From: an uncultured Treponema sp.
Lineage (GTDB): Bacteria; Spirochaetota; Spirochaetia; Treponematales; Treponemataceae
Length of the DNA: 7,351 bases
Direction of reading: 5' to 3'
Assembly: GCA_945833725.1 (NCBI GenBank)
Contig: CAMAFU010000087.1
Coordinates: 1-7,351 of the forward strand
Shown: positions 1 to 6,773 of the stretch, piece after piece
Layout of the letters: every line of letters begins with the position of its first letter
Numbering within the stretch: the first letter of the stretch is position 1
Notes under the pieces: model-generated
What the model saw: the letters and a program-made list of their open reading frames with translations, nothing else
Told to the model about the DNA's origin: nothing
Database searches by the model: none
Made by a program: the position numbers and the translations under genes

Positions 1-293
1 AAAGCACCCCTTTTTTCTTCTGATACAATCTGTGCCTGGGCAAGTTCCAGAGAAAGTTCTTCCGTTTTTTTTTCGATAAATTTTAAATATTTTTGAGAAT
101 TGACTATTACTGAAAAGTCAGTTGATTTTTCTGCATCAATAACGCACAGTGCCCTTTTTTCTGTTAAAGAGTCAATCTGCGCCTGAATTTCCCTTTCTTT
201 CATCATTGCCATAGACAATTCTGATTCCGCCTGTTTTTTTTCAAAAGTTCTTATGTCCAAAATTTTTTCCATTGAAAAGGAAAATTTTTTCAT
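1..293 (-). CDS. fliJ: FliJ, flagellar export chaperone (partial, C-terminus beyond window)
   Basis: This is the N-terminal 97 codons of a small, highly charged, almost wholly helical protein beginning MKKFSFSMEKILDIRTFEKK; no stop is reached before the window edge. FliJ is the coiled-coil stalk and general chaperone of the flagellar type III export gate. It sits in the FliI hexamer pore, much as the gamma subunit sits in F-ATPase. The KFxFxMEKILDIR opening, the heptad-like Glu/Lys/Leu pattern and the position directly after fliI are all typical of the family. The start is the ATG at 293, with a Shine-Dalgarno-like AGGCGG (299-304) five bases upstream. The gap to the fliI stop is 15 bp, so it is the next gene of the same operon. 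Sequence conservation in FliJ is low, so the call rests on length trend, opening motif and context. Confidence 0.88.
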   Translation of the reverse strand, partial: MKKFSFSMEKILDIRTFEKKQAESELSMAMMKEREIQAQIDSLTEKRALCVIDAEKSTDFSVIVNSQKYLKFIEKKTEELSLELAQAQIVSEEKRGA

Positions 294-308
294 AAAGCCC
301 GCCTAAAA

Positions 309-1640
309 CTAAACATATTCTTCTTCAGGAATTTTTATACCGGCAACTTCAGAAAGTTTAGAAAGGGAATCTTCCAAAAGACATTTTTCGTCTTCTCTCT
401 GCATTAAAAAATTTTCTATTGCCTGATGTGAGTCAATAGCCTCATCAATAACAGGATTTTTACCGTACTCATAAAGAGTGTTTATTGTATCTTTGTTTTC
501 TTCGTAAGAAGCAATCAGAGAACAGACTTTATTAACACATTCCTGAGTTACAGGGCCTGTTACTCTGTGCCAAAGACGGCTTATGGATGCAAGAATGTCT
601 ATGGCAGGATAGTGCCGAGCCTGAGCCAACCGCCTGCTCAAAAAAATATGACCGTCAAGAATTCCACGAACTTTATCACTTACAGGTTCATTTATATCAT
701 CACCATCCATAAGAACAGTATAAAAAGCCGTAATAGAACCTTTTTCATTGGTACCAGTTCTTTCCAAAAGTTTTGGAAGCATATCCCATACACTTGCCGG
801 ATATCCGCTTTGAACAGGAGGTTCCCCGGCCGATGTACCGATTTCCCTCTGAGCATGACAAAACCTTGTAACGCTGTCCATCATAAGCATAACATCTTTG
901 CCCTGATTTCTAAAAAACTCAGCAACAGCAGTAGCAGTGTATGCAGCCCTCATGCGGCAAATAGAACTTTGATCCCCGGTAGCAACTACAACTACAGAGC
1001 GTTTAAGACCTTCTTCGCCTAAATCCCTGTTAATAAAATCCAAAACTTCCCTTCCCCGCTCACCAATAAGACCAATTACATTTATGTCGGCATTTGTATT
1101 GCGTGCAATGGTAGAAAGAAGAGTAGATTTTCCAACACCTGAACCTGCAAAAATCCCAAGACGCTGCCCTTTTCCAACAGCAAGCAAAGTATCAATAGCC
1201 CGCACCCCTGTAACAATACGGGAATTTATTTCTTTACGCTTATAAGGATCAGGAGCAGGAGCAATAACAGGATAAAGTTCCTCCCATTCCACAGGACCTT
1301 TGCCGTCGAAAGGTTTTCCGGTAACATCAATTACCCGCCCCAAAAGTTTATTACCAACAGGAACCAAGAGAGGTTTTCCGGTAGCAACAACTTCGCAGCC
1401 AATATTTATACCCTTTGTTTCATCATAAGCCATAAGACGGACAGTATTGCCTTCAAGCCCTACTACTTCCGCCAGAATATCTTTTTCGCCGGCAGTTTTT
1501 ATAAAGCAAAGTTCACCAATTTGAGAATAAGGGCCTGTACTTTCAATCATAAGCCCCTTTACAGCAGTAACAGAACCTGTATAAAGTATGGTTTCCGTAT
1601 CAACAACAGCACGAAGATATTTGTTGAATATATCCGTCAT
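309..1640 (-). CDS. fliI: FliI, flagellum-specific type III export ATPase
   Basis: A 443-residue protein, the usual FliI length. FliI hydrolyses ATP at the cytoplasmic base of the flagellum to help unload and export rod, hook and filament subunits, working with FliH and FliJ. Visible motifs are the Walker A loop AGSGVGKST (165-173), the GERGRE segment (193-198), the Walker B strand ending in Asp255 (VMLMMDSVTR, 250-259), the FliI-typical AQREIG and GEPP stretch (263-274), GSITAFYTVLMDGDD (301-315), and the ATP synthase alpha/beta signature PAIDILASIS (345-354). The N-terminal 1-95 or so forms the beta-barrel hexamerisation domain, and the C-terminal 360-443 is helical. The ATG at 1640 is preceded by GGTGGGGG (1647-1654), and the gene starts 27 bp after fliH. 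All catalytic motifs are intact, so it should be active. Confidence 0.97.
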   Translation of the reverse strand: MTDIFNKYLRAVVDTETILYTGSVTAVKGLMIESTGPYSQIGELCFIKTAGEKDILAEVVGLEGNTVRLMAYDETKGINIGCEVVATGKPLLVPVGNKLLGRVIDVTGKPFDGKGPVEWEELYPVIAPAPDPYKRKEINSRIVTGVRAIDTLLAVGKGQRLGIFAGSGVGKSTLLSTIARNTNADINVIGLIGERGREVLDFINRDLGEEGLKRSVVVVATGDQSSICRMRAAYTATAVAEFFRNQGKDVMLMMDSVTRFCHAQREIGTSAGEPPVQSGYPASVWDMLPKLLERTGTNEKGSITAFYTVLMDGDDINEPVSDKVRGILDGHIFLSRRLAQARHYPAIDILASISRLWHRVTGPVTQECVNKVCSLIASYEENKDTINTLYEYGKNPVIDEAIDSHQAIENFLMQREDEKCLLEDSLSKLSEVAGIKIPEEEYV

Positions 1641-1667
1641 GAATTTCCCCCACCAAAAAACGAAGAA

Positions 1668-2600
1668 TTACATTTTGTTTGAAGGTTCTTTTTTTTCCAA
1701 ACTCTTTACAGGAGAAATTTCCAGAATTTTAGATTCTAATTCTGCCAGCTGACTTGAAATTCTTGCATCAACAGAACCAAAATCCGTTTCCACAATACAG
1801 CCGCCTTTGTCTACAGTTCCATCTTCCACTACGGTAATTCCCTCAACCTTCTCCACCTGATGAATAAAATTCGAAATATTTTCTGTAGTAATTTTTACAT
1901 CGTCCATATTAACCCGAATAGTAACAGGAGTTTTTATTTTTATTTTTTTCAGCGACTGGAGCACATTGGCAATAACAACTTGTTTTTGATTTTCCGACAT
2001 AATTTTAACTACTTTACGGCTGATTAAAAGAACAAGGTCTACAATCTGCTGTTCCGTATCATTTAAAATTTCCTGACGCTTTGCCATAACGCCTTCAAGA
2101 ATCTTATGCACCCTGTCAATTAACCGGGAAACTTCCTGCTCTCCAGAAGAAAATCCCTCATTTTTGCCCTGTTTAAAACCTTCTTCACTGGCAATAGAGA
2201 GTTTTTCGGCGGCCTGTTTTTCCGCATCAGCAAGAATTTCTTCTGCTTTTTTCTGCGCATCCTGAATAATTGAATTTGCGGAATTTTCTGCTTCAGTTTT
2301 TATTGTCTGCGCTTCATCCTGATTTTTTTTGATTTCGTTAAAAGCGGCTTCTCTTGCTTTTTCAATAATTTGGGCAGCTTCTTTTTCAGCATCTTCAAGC
2401 ATTTTCTGCTTTTCAATTTCAAAATTAGCCTTAAATTCCTCGGCTTCCCGCATTAAATCTTCGATGGAAGGACCTGTATATTCAGGAATTTCTTCTTCAA
2501 CAACTTCTTCTACAGACTCGTAAAAATTATGAACAAGCCCCAGCTTAAATTCCCCGTCTTTTTTTTTAATTTCTCCAGGCTGAAACAAATTTTTTGTCAT
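1668..2600 (-). CDS. fliH: FliH, negative regulator / stator of the FliI export ATPase
   Basis: A 310-residue protein, longer than the roughly 235 residues of the enterobacterial protein. FliH dimers bind FliI and tether it to the C-ring and export gate; the family is related to the b and delta subunits of F-type ATPases. Visible parts are an N-terminal arm (1-45), a long Ala/Glu/Lys-rich coiled coil (about 48-140) with six 11-residue repeats at 71-136, a GxxxG run with Gly141, 145, 149 and 153 (the FliH GxxxG segment), and a C-terminal globular FliI-binding domain with the conserved DKGGCIVETDFGSVDARISSQL-like stretch near 264-285. The protein has no tryptophan, so the N-terminal Trp residues that dock Salmonella FliH at the base are absent here. 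The ATG at 2600 has GAGG (2611-2614) about ten bases upstream. Unlike its neighbours, it is separated from the preceding gene by 140 bp. Confidence 0.94.
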   Translation of the reverse strand: MTKNLFQPGEIKKKDGEFKLGLVHNFYESVEEVVEEEIPEYTGPSIEDLMREAEEFKANFEIEKQKMLEDAEKEAAQIIEKAREAAFNEIKKNQDEAQTIKTEAENSANSIIQDAQKKAEEILADAEKQAAEKLSIASEEGFKQGKNEGFSSGEQEVSRLIDRVHKILEGVMAKRQEILNDTEQQIVDLVLLISRKVVKIMSENQKQVVIANVLQSLKKIKIKTPVTIRVNMDDVKITTENISNFIHQVEKVEGITVVEDGTVDKGGCIVETDFGSVDARISSQLAELESKILEISPVKSLEKKEPSNKM

Positions 2601-2630
2601 AATACAAAATCCTCAAATTTTATGGGCGAC

Positions 2631-2655
2631 TTTTTTGCAGAAAATCTGCAAAAAA
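2631..2655. repeat. Perfect 11-bp inverted repeat (hairpin) upstream of fliH
   Basis: The arms TTTTTTGCAGA (2631-2641) and TCTGCAAAAAA (2645-2655) are perfect complements around a 3-base AAA loop. The hairpin lies 30 bases before the fliH start, inside the fliG-fliH transcript. Read in the direction of transcription, the first arm begins with the U6 run that directly follows the GC-rich element at 2656-2734. That U6 can therefore act either as the tail of a terminator or as one side of this hairpin. A terminator/anti-terminator role is inference; the symmetry is seen directly. Confidence 0.85.
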
Positions 2656-2734
2656 CCGGGCTGTCCGCGGTTCCGCTTACGCTTCATTGGAGTAAACTCC
2701 AACGCCTGCATCGCCGCTACCATCCCTGCCGCGG
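2656..2734 (-). repeat. GC-rich palindromic element between fliG and fliH (candidate dispersed repeat or attenuator)
   Basis: This is a 79-bp block of about 65% GC (hand count) in otherwise A/T-rich sequence. It begins 6 bp after the fliG stop in the direction of transcription. CCGCGG occurs near both ends (2665-2670 and 2729-2734). The centre holds the hairpin TTGGAG-TAAA-CTCCAA (2687-2702), extendable to 8 bp in RNA through a G-U pair. The whole block is bracketed by AAAAAA on the plus strand (2650-2655 and 2735-2740), which could be a target-site duplication or chance. It has no open reading frame of note and no recognisable gene remnant. Its composition and symmetry suggest a mobile REP/MITE-like unit or a structured RNA. 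The U6 run directly after it would allow partial termination. Confidence 0.55.
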
Positions 2735-2740
2735 AAAAAA

Positions 2741-3808
2741 CTACACCACAAGTTCATCTTCGCCGCTTCTGGCAATAACAATTTCACCGCTATCTTCAAG
2801 ATGCCTGATTGTAGATACAATTTTCTGCTGAGCTTCTTCTACATCTTTCAAACGAACAGGCCCCATATATTCCATTTCTTCTTTTAACATGCTTGCAGCT
2901 CGTTTCGACATGTTACGGAATATTTTATCCTGAACTTCCGTATCAACAGATTTAAGGGCTTTGGCCAGTTCCTGAGTATCGACTTCACGCATAACCTTTT
3001 GAATTGCACGGTCATCAAGCATAACAATATCTTCGAATACGAACATGCGCTTTTTAATTTCTTCAGCCAAATCAGGATCATCTTCTTCAAGAGACTCAAT
3101 AATGGATTTCTCGGAAGAACGGTCAACAAGGTTAAGAATTTCAACGATGGATTCAACACCACCAGCAGCAGTATAGTCTTCGCTGGAAAGGGTAGAAAGT
3201 TTTTTCTCCAGAACCCGTTCAACTTCCCTTAATACATCTGGAGAAGTACGGTCCATTGTTGCAAGACGCTTTGATACTTCCGGCTGAATGTCGGCAGGAA
3301 GATTCTGTAAAATTACAGCGGCCTTTCCCGGTTCCAGGTAGGCAAGAATCAATGCAATAGTCTGGGGATGCTCCTGCTGAATAAAGTTTAAAAGGTGGGC
3401 AGGATCCGTGCGTCGTATAAAATCAAACGGTCTGACCTGAAGACTTGATGTAAGGCGGTTTATTATATCTATAGCCTTTTGAGTTCCCAGAGATTTTTCA
3501 AGAAGTTCCCGGGCATAATCAATACCACCGGAAGTAATAAAGTTCTGGGCATTCATCATTTCCTGAAATTCTTCAAGAACCTGATCTTTAAATTCAGCAT
3601 CAACAGTTTCAAGGCGGGCAATTTCGAAAGTAAGGGTTTCCACCTCATCATCCCTAAGATGCTTCATTATTTCAGAAGAAACATCGCTGCCAAGAGAAAC
3701 AAGGAAGATAGCAGCTTTCTGACGGCCGGTAAGACTTTTGTAATCTTTTGCACCATTCTTTTTTCCACCGGCTTTTATAGTTTTTCCGGCAGTTTTTTCA
3801 TCAGCCAT
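2741..3808 (-). CDS. fliG: FliG, flagellar motor switch protein
   Basis: A 355-residue rotor protein that joins the MS ring (FliF) to FliM/FliN and meets the stator, so it carries torque and switching. Domains in order: a Lys/Gly-rich N-terminal extension (1-22), the FliF-binding domain (about 25-110), a middle domain with the FliM-binding EHPQT motif (146-150), the MFVF hinge (255-258), and the C-terminal torque domain. The last holds the charged DDRAIQKVMREVD helix (265-277) and the conserved EYMGPVRLKDVEEAQQKI stretch (313-330). The ATG at 3808 lies 3 bp after the fliF stop. Its Shine-Dalgarno GGAGG (3817-3821) lies inside the last codons of fliF, which points to translational coupling. 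Spirochaetes commonly carry two FliG proteins. Linkage to fliF and the intact torque helix suggest this is the motor copy (FliG2-type), which is inference. Confidence 0.97.
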   Translation of the reverse strand: MADEKTAGKTIKAGGKKNGAKDYKSLTGRQKAAIFLVSLGSDVSSEIMKHLRDDEVETLTFEIARLETVDAEFKDQVLEEFQEMMNAQNFITSGGIDYARELLEKSLGTQKAIDIINRLTSSLQVRPFDFIRRTDPAHLLNFIQQEHPQTIALILAYLEPGKAAVILQNLPADIQPEVSKRLATMDRTSPDVLREVERVLEKKLSTLSSEDYTAAGGVESIVEILNLVDRSSEKSIIESLEEDDPDLAEEIKKRMFVFEDIVMLDDRAIQKVMREVDTQELAKALKSVDTEVQDKIFRNMSKRAASMLKEEMEYMGPVRLKDVEEAQQKIVSTIRHLEDSGEIVIARSGEDELVV

Positions 3809-3811
3809 AAC

Positions 3812-5596
3812 CTACTCCTCCATTAACCATGTGCGTACAAGCATAGCCACATCTTCAGGGTGTTCTTTTGCCATGGCAATAGCATTTTCCTGAAGTTCGG
3901 CCCGTTTCCGCTCTTCAACAGTCATGGTAACATCCATACCGTCCTGTTTTGCATCCCATAAGGCCTTTTCTCTTTCAGCCTGCTGTCTGCGTAAAATTTC
4001 TTCTTCTCTAAGTCTCTTTCGTCTTTCAAGTTCCCGGCTTATAAAGCGGAATATAATGAATACAACAAGAACAACAGCTGTTCCTGCCAGAACAAGAAGA
4101 ATCGTTGTACGGGTCTGCTGTTTCTTAAAATAATTGTCTTCTTCCAAAGTCCATTCTGCATCCCGGGGAACAGCAATATTTGTAATTGTAACACTGTCGC
4201 CCCGTTTTCTGTCGAACCCAATAGCATCCTGCACAAGAGTTTTTACAGCCTCAATAGTTTCCTGGGGAACAGGCGTATAAATCCTAAAAAATTTTCCCAG
4301 ACTTATACGGTAGTTTTCTTTGGAAATATTTTCGGAACGGCAGTATTCCTTTAGGGAATCAATATTTTCTTCTGTAACAACTATAGGCGAGCGTTTGCTG
4401 TCTGTTTGAGTTTCCCATTTACCGTCAATGTTACAGGAAGCCGTAATGCGCACAAGCTGGGAATTTTGTTCTGTTTTACGCTGTTCTTCGTTAAAAACAT
4501 TGTTCTGCGTAACACCAGTTTCCACAGATTTTCCTATAACATTGGACATATCTGAATATACAGGAGGATTCTGACCTTCCACACCGGCAGGTCCCTGAGG
4601 ATTGTAACCTGTACCTGTCCATTCCTTTGTAACAGTCTGGGAAGACAGAGGAATATAATCTCTTGTTTCTGTAGTATCGTAAGGCTTATCCGGATCCTGC
4701 GACTTTATTTGAATAGGAGTTATAATTTTCTGTTCCCGGGAAACTTTGTCAAAATTCTTTTCGATTTTTATATTAAGATCACGGACTTTGTCTGTTCCGT
4801 TAAAATAATTCTGCAGGGCAGAAAGAACTTTACGCCGTAATTCTTTTTCGTCTTCGGAAACAATTTTTAATTCTTTTTTTACATTATCAAGTCTGTCGCT
4901 TTCTGCAAGGCTTTCAAAATCGTTTAGAGTGTTGGATTCCGTATCCATAATTGTAAGGTTTTCGGCTTTTAATCCTACAACAGCATTGCAGATATAATTC
5001 TGAAGACCTTTAAGCCGTTTTTTATCGTTACGCAGTTCACTGCCGGGAACAAGACGAAGAGTTACGCTACAGGAAACAGGCTCCTGCTCCGACGAAAAAA
5101 TAGCTTTTTTTGGAGAAGTAATGGTTACTGTAGCGTTGGCAATGTCATCATAAAATTTAAGGTTCTTTTCCAGTTCTTCTTTAAGGAATTCTGCATATTT
5201 CCTGTTTTTGTCTTCGTCTGTTTCTGACCAGGAAGACTCCCGGTATTTATCGAAAGGAGAAGAAACTGTATTTGGAGTATAACCTTCTATGTCCAAAGCA
5301 GTTTTAACTCTGCGCTGAACAGTACGGTTTTCGAGGATAATATAACCGTCTTCGGACTTAGTATACCGGATATTTTCGGATTCAAGCCAATTTATAATGG
5401 CAGAAAGAGCCGCTTCGTCTGTTATTTTTGTTTCGTAAAGCCTTACGCCAGAAGGTGAAGAAGACACCCTGAACATAAGAAACACTGCCGCCAGAACAAC
5501 AACGGCAATTCCAGCAAGGATAATTTTTTGAACGGGCTTCCATTTTCCCCACATATCCTTGAATTTAGCAGCCATTTTTTTAAGCCATTCGTTCAT
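3812..5596 (-). CDS. fliF: FliF, flagellar MS-ring protein
   Basis: A 594-residue inner-membrane protein that forms the MS ring, the platform for the rod, export gate and rotor. A short basic cytoplasmic N-terminus is followed by membrane segment 1 (about 24-42), the YscJ/FliF ring-building domains (about 50-220), the FliF C-terminal family region (about 250-480) with a Gly/Pro-rich loop (327-345), membrane segment 2 (about 496-519), and a charged cytoplasmic tail (520-594). The tail ends in the FliG-binding helix (about 574-594, EHPEDVAMLVRTWL). The ATG at 5596 is four bases after a strong GGGAGGG (5601-5607). It is the first gene of the operon, and its stop is 3 bp before fliG. Length and architecture are normal for the family. 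Overall identity in FliF is low, so the topology and the C-terminal motif are the main support. Confidence 0.96.
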   Translation of the reverse strand: MNEWLKKMAAKFKDMWGKWKPVQKIILAGIAVVVLAAVFLMFRVSSSPSGVRLYETKITDEAALSAIINWLESENIRYTKSEDGYIILENRTVQRRVKTALDIEGYTPNTVSSPFDKYRESSWSETDEDKNRKYAEFLKEELEKNLKFYDDIANATVTITSPKKAIFSSEQEPVSCSVTLRLVPGSELRNDKKRLKGLQNYICNAVVGLKAENLTIMDTESNTLNDFESLAESDRLDNVKKELKIVSEDEKELRRKVLSALQNYFNGTDKVRDLNIKIEKNFDKVSREQKIITPIQIKSQDPDKPYDTTETRDYIPLSSQTVTKEWTGTGYNPQGPAGVEGQNPPVYSDMSNVIGKSVETGVTQNNVFNEEQRKTEQNSQLVRITASCNIDGKWETQTDSKRSPIVVTEENIDSLKEYCRSENISKENYRISLGKFFRIYTPVPQETIEAVKTLVQDAIGFDRKRGDSVTITNIAVPRDAEWTLEEDNYFKKQQTRTTILLVLAGTAVVLVVFIIFRFISRELERRKRLREEEILRRQQAEREKALWDAKQDGMDVTMTVEERKRAELQENAIAMAKEHPEDVAMLVRTWLMEE

Positions 5597-5637
5597 CTGA
5601 CCCTCCCGTGAACGAATAATTTTAAATAAGTAATGGA

Positions 5638-5666
5638 ATTATACCATATAGGACAGTAAAATACAA
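5638..5666 (-). promoter_or_regulatory. Sigma70-type promoter of the fliFGHIJ operon
   Basis: On the minus strand, TTGTAT (-35, 5661-5666) is separated by 17 bp from a perfect TATAAT (-10, 5638-5643), which is preceded by TGG, giving an extended -10. Transcription would start near 5631, leaving a leader of about 35 bases before the fliF ATG and its GGGAGGG ribosome site. The promoter lies in the 99-bp bactofilin-fliF gap, where I see no terminator hairpin. Read-through from the bactofilin gene is therefore possible as well. Confidence 0.7.
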
Positions 5667-5695
5667 ATAAAACTTACATAAAAACAGAAATAAAG

Positions 5696-6187
5696 CTAGT
5701 GAGGCATATCGGATTTTAGAAGAAGAGAATTTTTAAATTCCTCAGAGGAAACAGAAAACAAATCCGAAGAAGATTCTTTTTCCAGCATTGTAACAGAGCC
5801 TTCAAAATCAACATTTTCCGAAATACGAATTCTTGAAGCAACCACATCGCCATGAACAGAACTGCCGGAACACATTTCAATTCCATCTTCTGCGTTAATA
5901 TTACCGCTTACCTTTCCAGAAACAATAACAGAACCGGCTTTTATATATTCAACATTGCATATAGCCGTTTTATCGATTTCCAAAGCACCAGAAGCATTTA
6001 TTTTACCGTTAAATTTTCCTGTAACAAGAAGGTTGTCGGTAAATTCCAGTTCACCAGTAAACTCAGTTTCCTGTCCCAAAACAGTAAGATTTTTCTTTAT
6101 TTTTTCTTCGGATTTAATTTTATTATTTTTCTGAGATTTTTTATTGCCATCCAACGGGCTGATTTCTGATTTATTTTCTTCTGTCAT
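5696..6187 (-). CDS. Bactofilin family cytoskeletal protein
   Basis: A 163-residue protein with a bactofilin (DUF583-type) core at about 33-134. The core is a run of short beta strands with repeating G/N turns (TGELEF, VTGKFNGKI, VSGKVSGNI, VHGDVVASRIRI) as expected of a right-handed beta-helix. It is flanked by a Lys/Ser-rich disordered N-terminal tail (1-32) and a Ser/Glu-rich C-terminal tail (135-163). Bactofilins polymerise without nucleotide and position envelope or cell-wall machinery; in several curved or helical bacteria they affect cell shape. No signal peptide or membrane helix is visible, so it is probably cytoplasmic and membrane-associated. The ATG at 6187 has only a weak GGAA upstream. 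A weak promoter candidate, TTGTGC-15 bp-TAATAT (6227-6232, 6206-6211), precedes it. Cell-shape role here is inference from the family. Confidence 0.9.
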   Translation of the reverse strand: MTEENKSEISPLDGNKKSQKNNKIKSEEKIKKNLTVLGQETEFTGELEFTDNLLVTGKFNGKINASGALEIDKTAICNVEYIKAGSVIVSGKVSGNINAEDGIEMCSGSSVHGDVVASRIRISENVDFEGSVTMLEKESSSDLFSVSSEEFKNSLLLKSDMPH

Positions 6188-6264
6188 ATTTTTGTTCCAT
6201 ATCGTATATTACAGGACATCAAAAAAGCACAACGCCATGCAGATTTGATTTTATGCAGACAAAA

Positions 6265-6579
6265 CTACTTGCTGTCTTTTACAGGAAGATCCCACAGCGA
6301 TTTTTTTAATTCCTGACCGGAGCGAAAGGCTGCAACATAATGAGGTGCAACCGAAATAGCCTCGCCGGTTTTTGGATTACGGGCTTTTTTGCGGCCTTTT
6401 CTAAGGCGGGGTTCAAAAGTACCGAAACCGCGCAGTTCAATGGTTTTTCCGTTTTTAAGGGCTGTTTTTAATTCATCAAAAAGGAGTTCAACCACATCCT
6501 GAATCTGTTTTTTTTCCAGGTTTGTATTCTGATAAATGGATTCCACCAAATCAAATTTTGTAAACTTTTCAGATGACAC
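6265..6579 (-). CDS. HU/IHF-family nucleoid DNA-binding protein (GTG start)
   Basis: A 104-residue histone-like protein, about 14 residues longer than typical HU. It forms dimers that bend and compact DNA. The HU signature is clear: GFGTFEPRLRKGRKKARNPKTGE at 51-73, including the RNPKTGE arm with Pro69, the residue that intercalates into the DNA minor groove. The N-terminal helices (4-46) form the dimer body. I chose GTG at 6579 because GGGAG (6587-6591) sits seven bases upstream and the protein then begins MSSEKFTKFDLVESIY, as HU/IHF proteins do. The frame stays open to 6693, but that extension would begin inside the promoter -35 box and has no family similarity. The HU versus IHF-like subtype cannot be decided by eye. 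Confidence 0.93.
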   Translation of the reverse strand: MSSEKFTKFDLVESIYQNTNLEKKQIQDVVELLFDELKTALKNGKTIELRGFGTFEPRLRKGRKKARNPKTGEAISVAPHYVAAFRSGQELKKSLWDLPVKDSK

Positions 6580-6660
6580 AATTCTACTCCCATAAAAAAA
6601 ACATTCAGACAAAAAAAATGGGGAATGTCTAAAAAGTACGCACCAAGGAATTATTCTGGC
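6580..6660 (-). promoter_or_regulatory. Leader of the HU gene with two U8 tracts
   Basis: The roughly 80-base leader contains two T8 runs on the coding strand (6611-6618 and 6594-6601), nine bases apart, the second ending just before ATGGGAG, the Shine-Dalgarno region. CCCAT (6619-6623) can pair with ATGGG (6589-6593), which would mask the ribosome site. ACATTC/GAATGT (6601-6606 and 6623-6628) offers a competing hairpin. The symmetry is seen; any regulation is inference. Confidence 0.4.
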
Positions 6661-6666
6661 ACCTAC

Positions 6667-6693
6667 ATTATATGTACTACAGGAAAATTCCAA
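6667..6693 (-). promoter_or_regulatory. Promoter of the HU gene
   Basis: A perfect TATAAT (6667-6672) lies on the minus strand with TTGGAA (6688-6693) 15 bp upstream as a possible -35; the spacer is shorter than ideal. The start of transcription would fall near 6660. The site lies between rpsT and the HU gene, so HU can be expressed independently of S20. No convincing terminator was found between the two genes. Confidence 0.55.
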
Positions 6694-6773
6694 ACTTAAA
6701 ACTTAATTCAAGTCAGGAACAGAACTGCAATGCATATCTATTAAACATCCCCTTAAGACAAAAAGCCGTTTAA

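Noticed and set aside
567..1022. Plus-strand open frame of 151 codons inside fliI
   Set aside because: It is antisense to the conserved ATPase core, has no ribosome site and no family-like sequence; a shadow of fliI.
2529..2831. Plus-strand frame spanning the fliG-fliH gap
   Set aside because: It covers the GC-rich element and the ends of two real genes, with no start signal or recognisable product.
2884..3222. Minus-strand 112-codon frame overlapping fliG
   Set aside because: It lies in another frame of the conserved FliG coding region and has Leu/Phe/Lys-rich composition typical of an out-of-frame reading.
6171..6200. Ten-codon upstream frame (ATG to TAA) overlapping the bactofilin start
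   Set aside because: It is very short, without a ribosome site, and such frames arise readily in A/T-rich DNA.
6580..6693. N-terminal extension of the HU protein
   Set aside because: It would start inside the -35 box, lacks a Shine-Dalgarno and has Cys/Phe-rich sequence unlike HU; the GTG at 6579 fits better.
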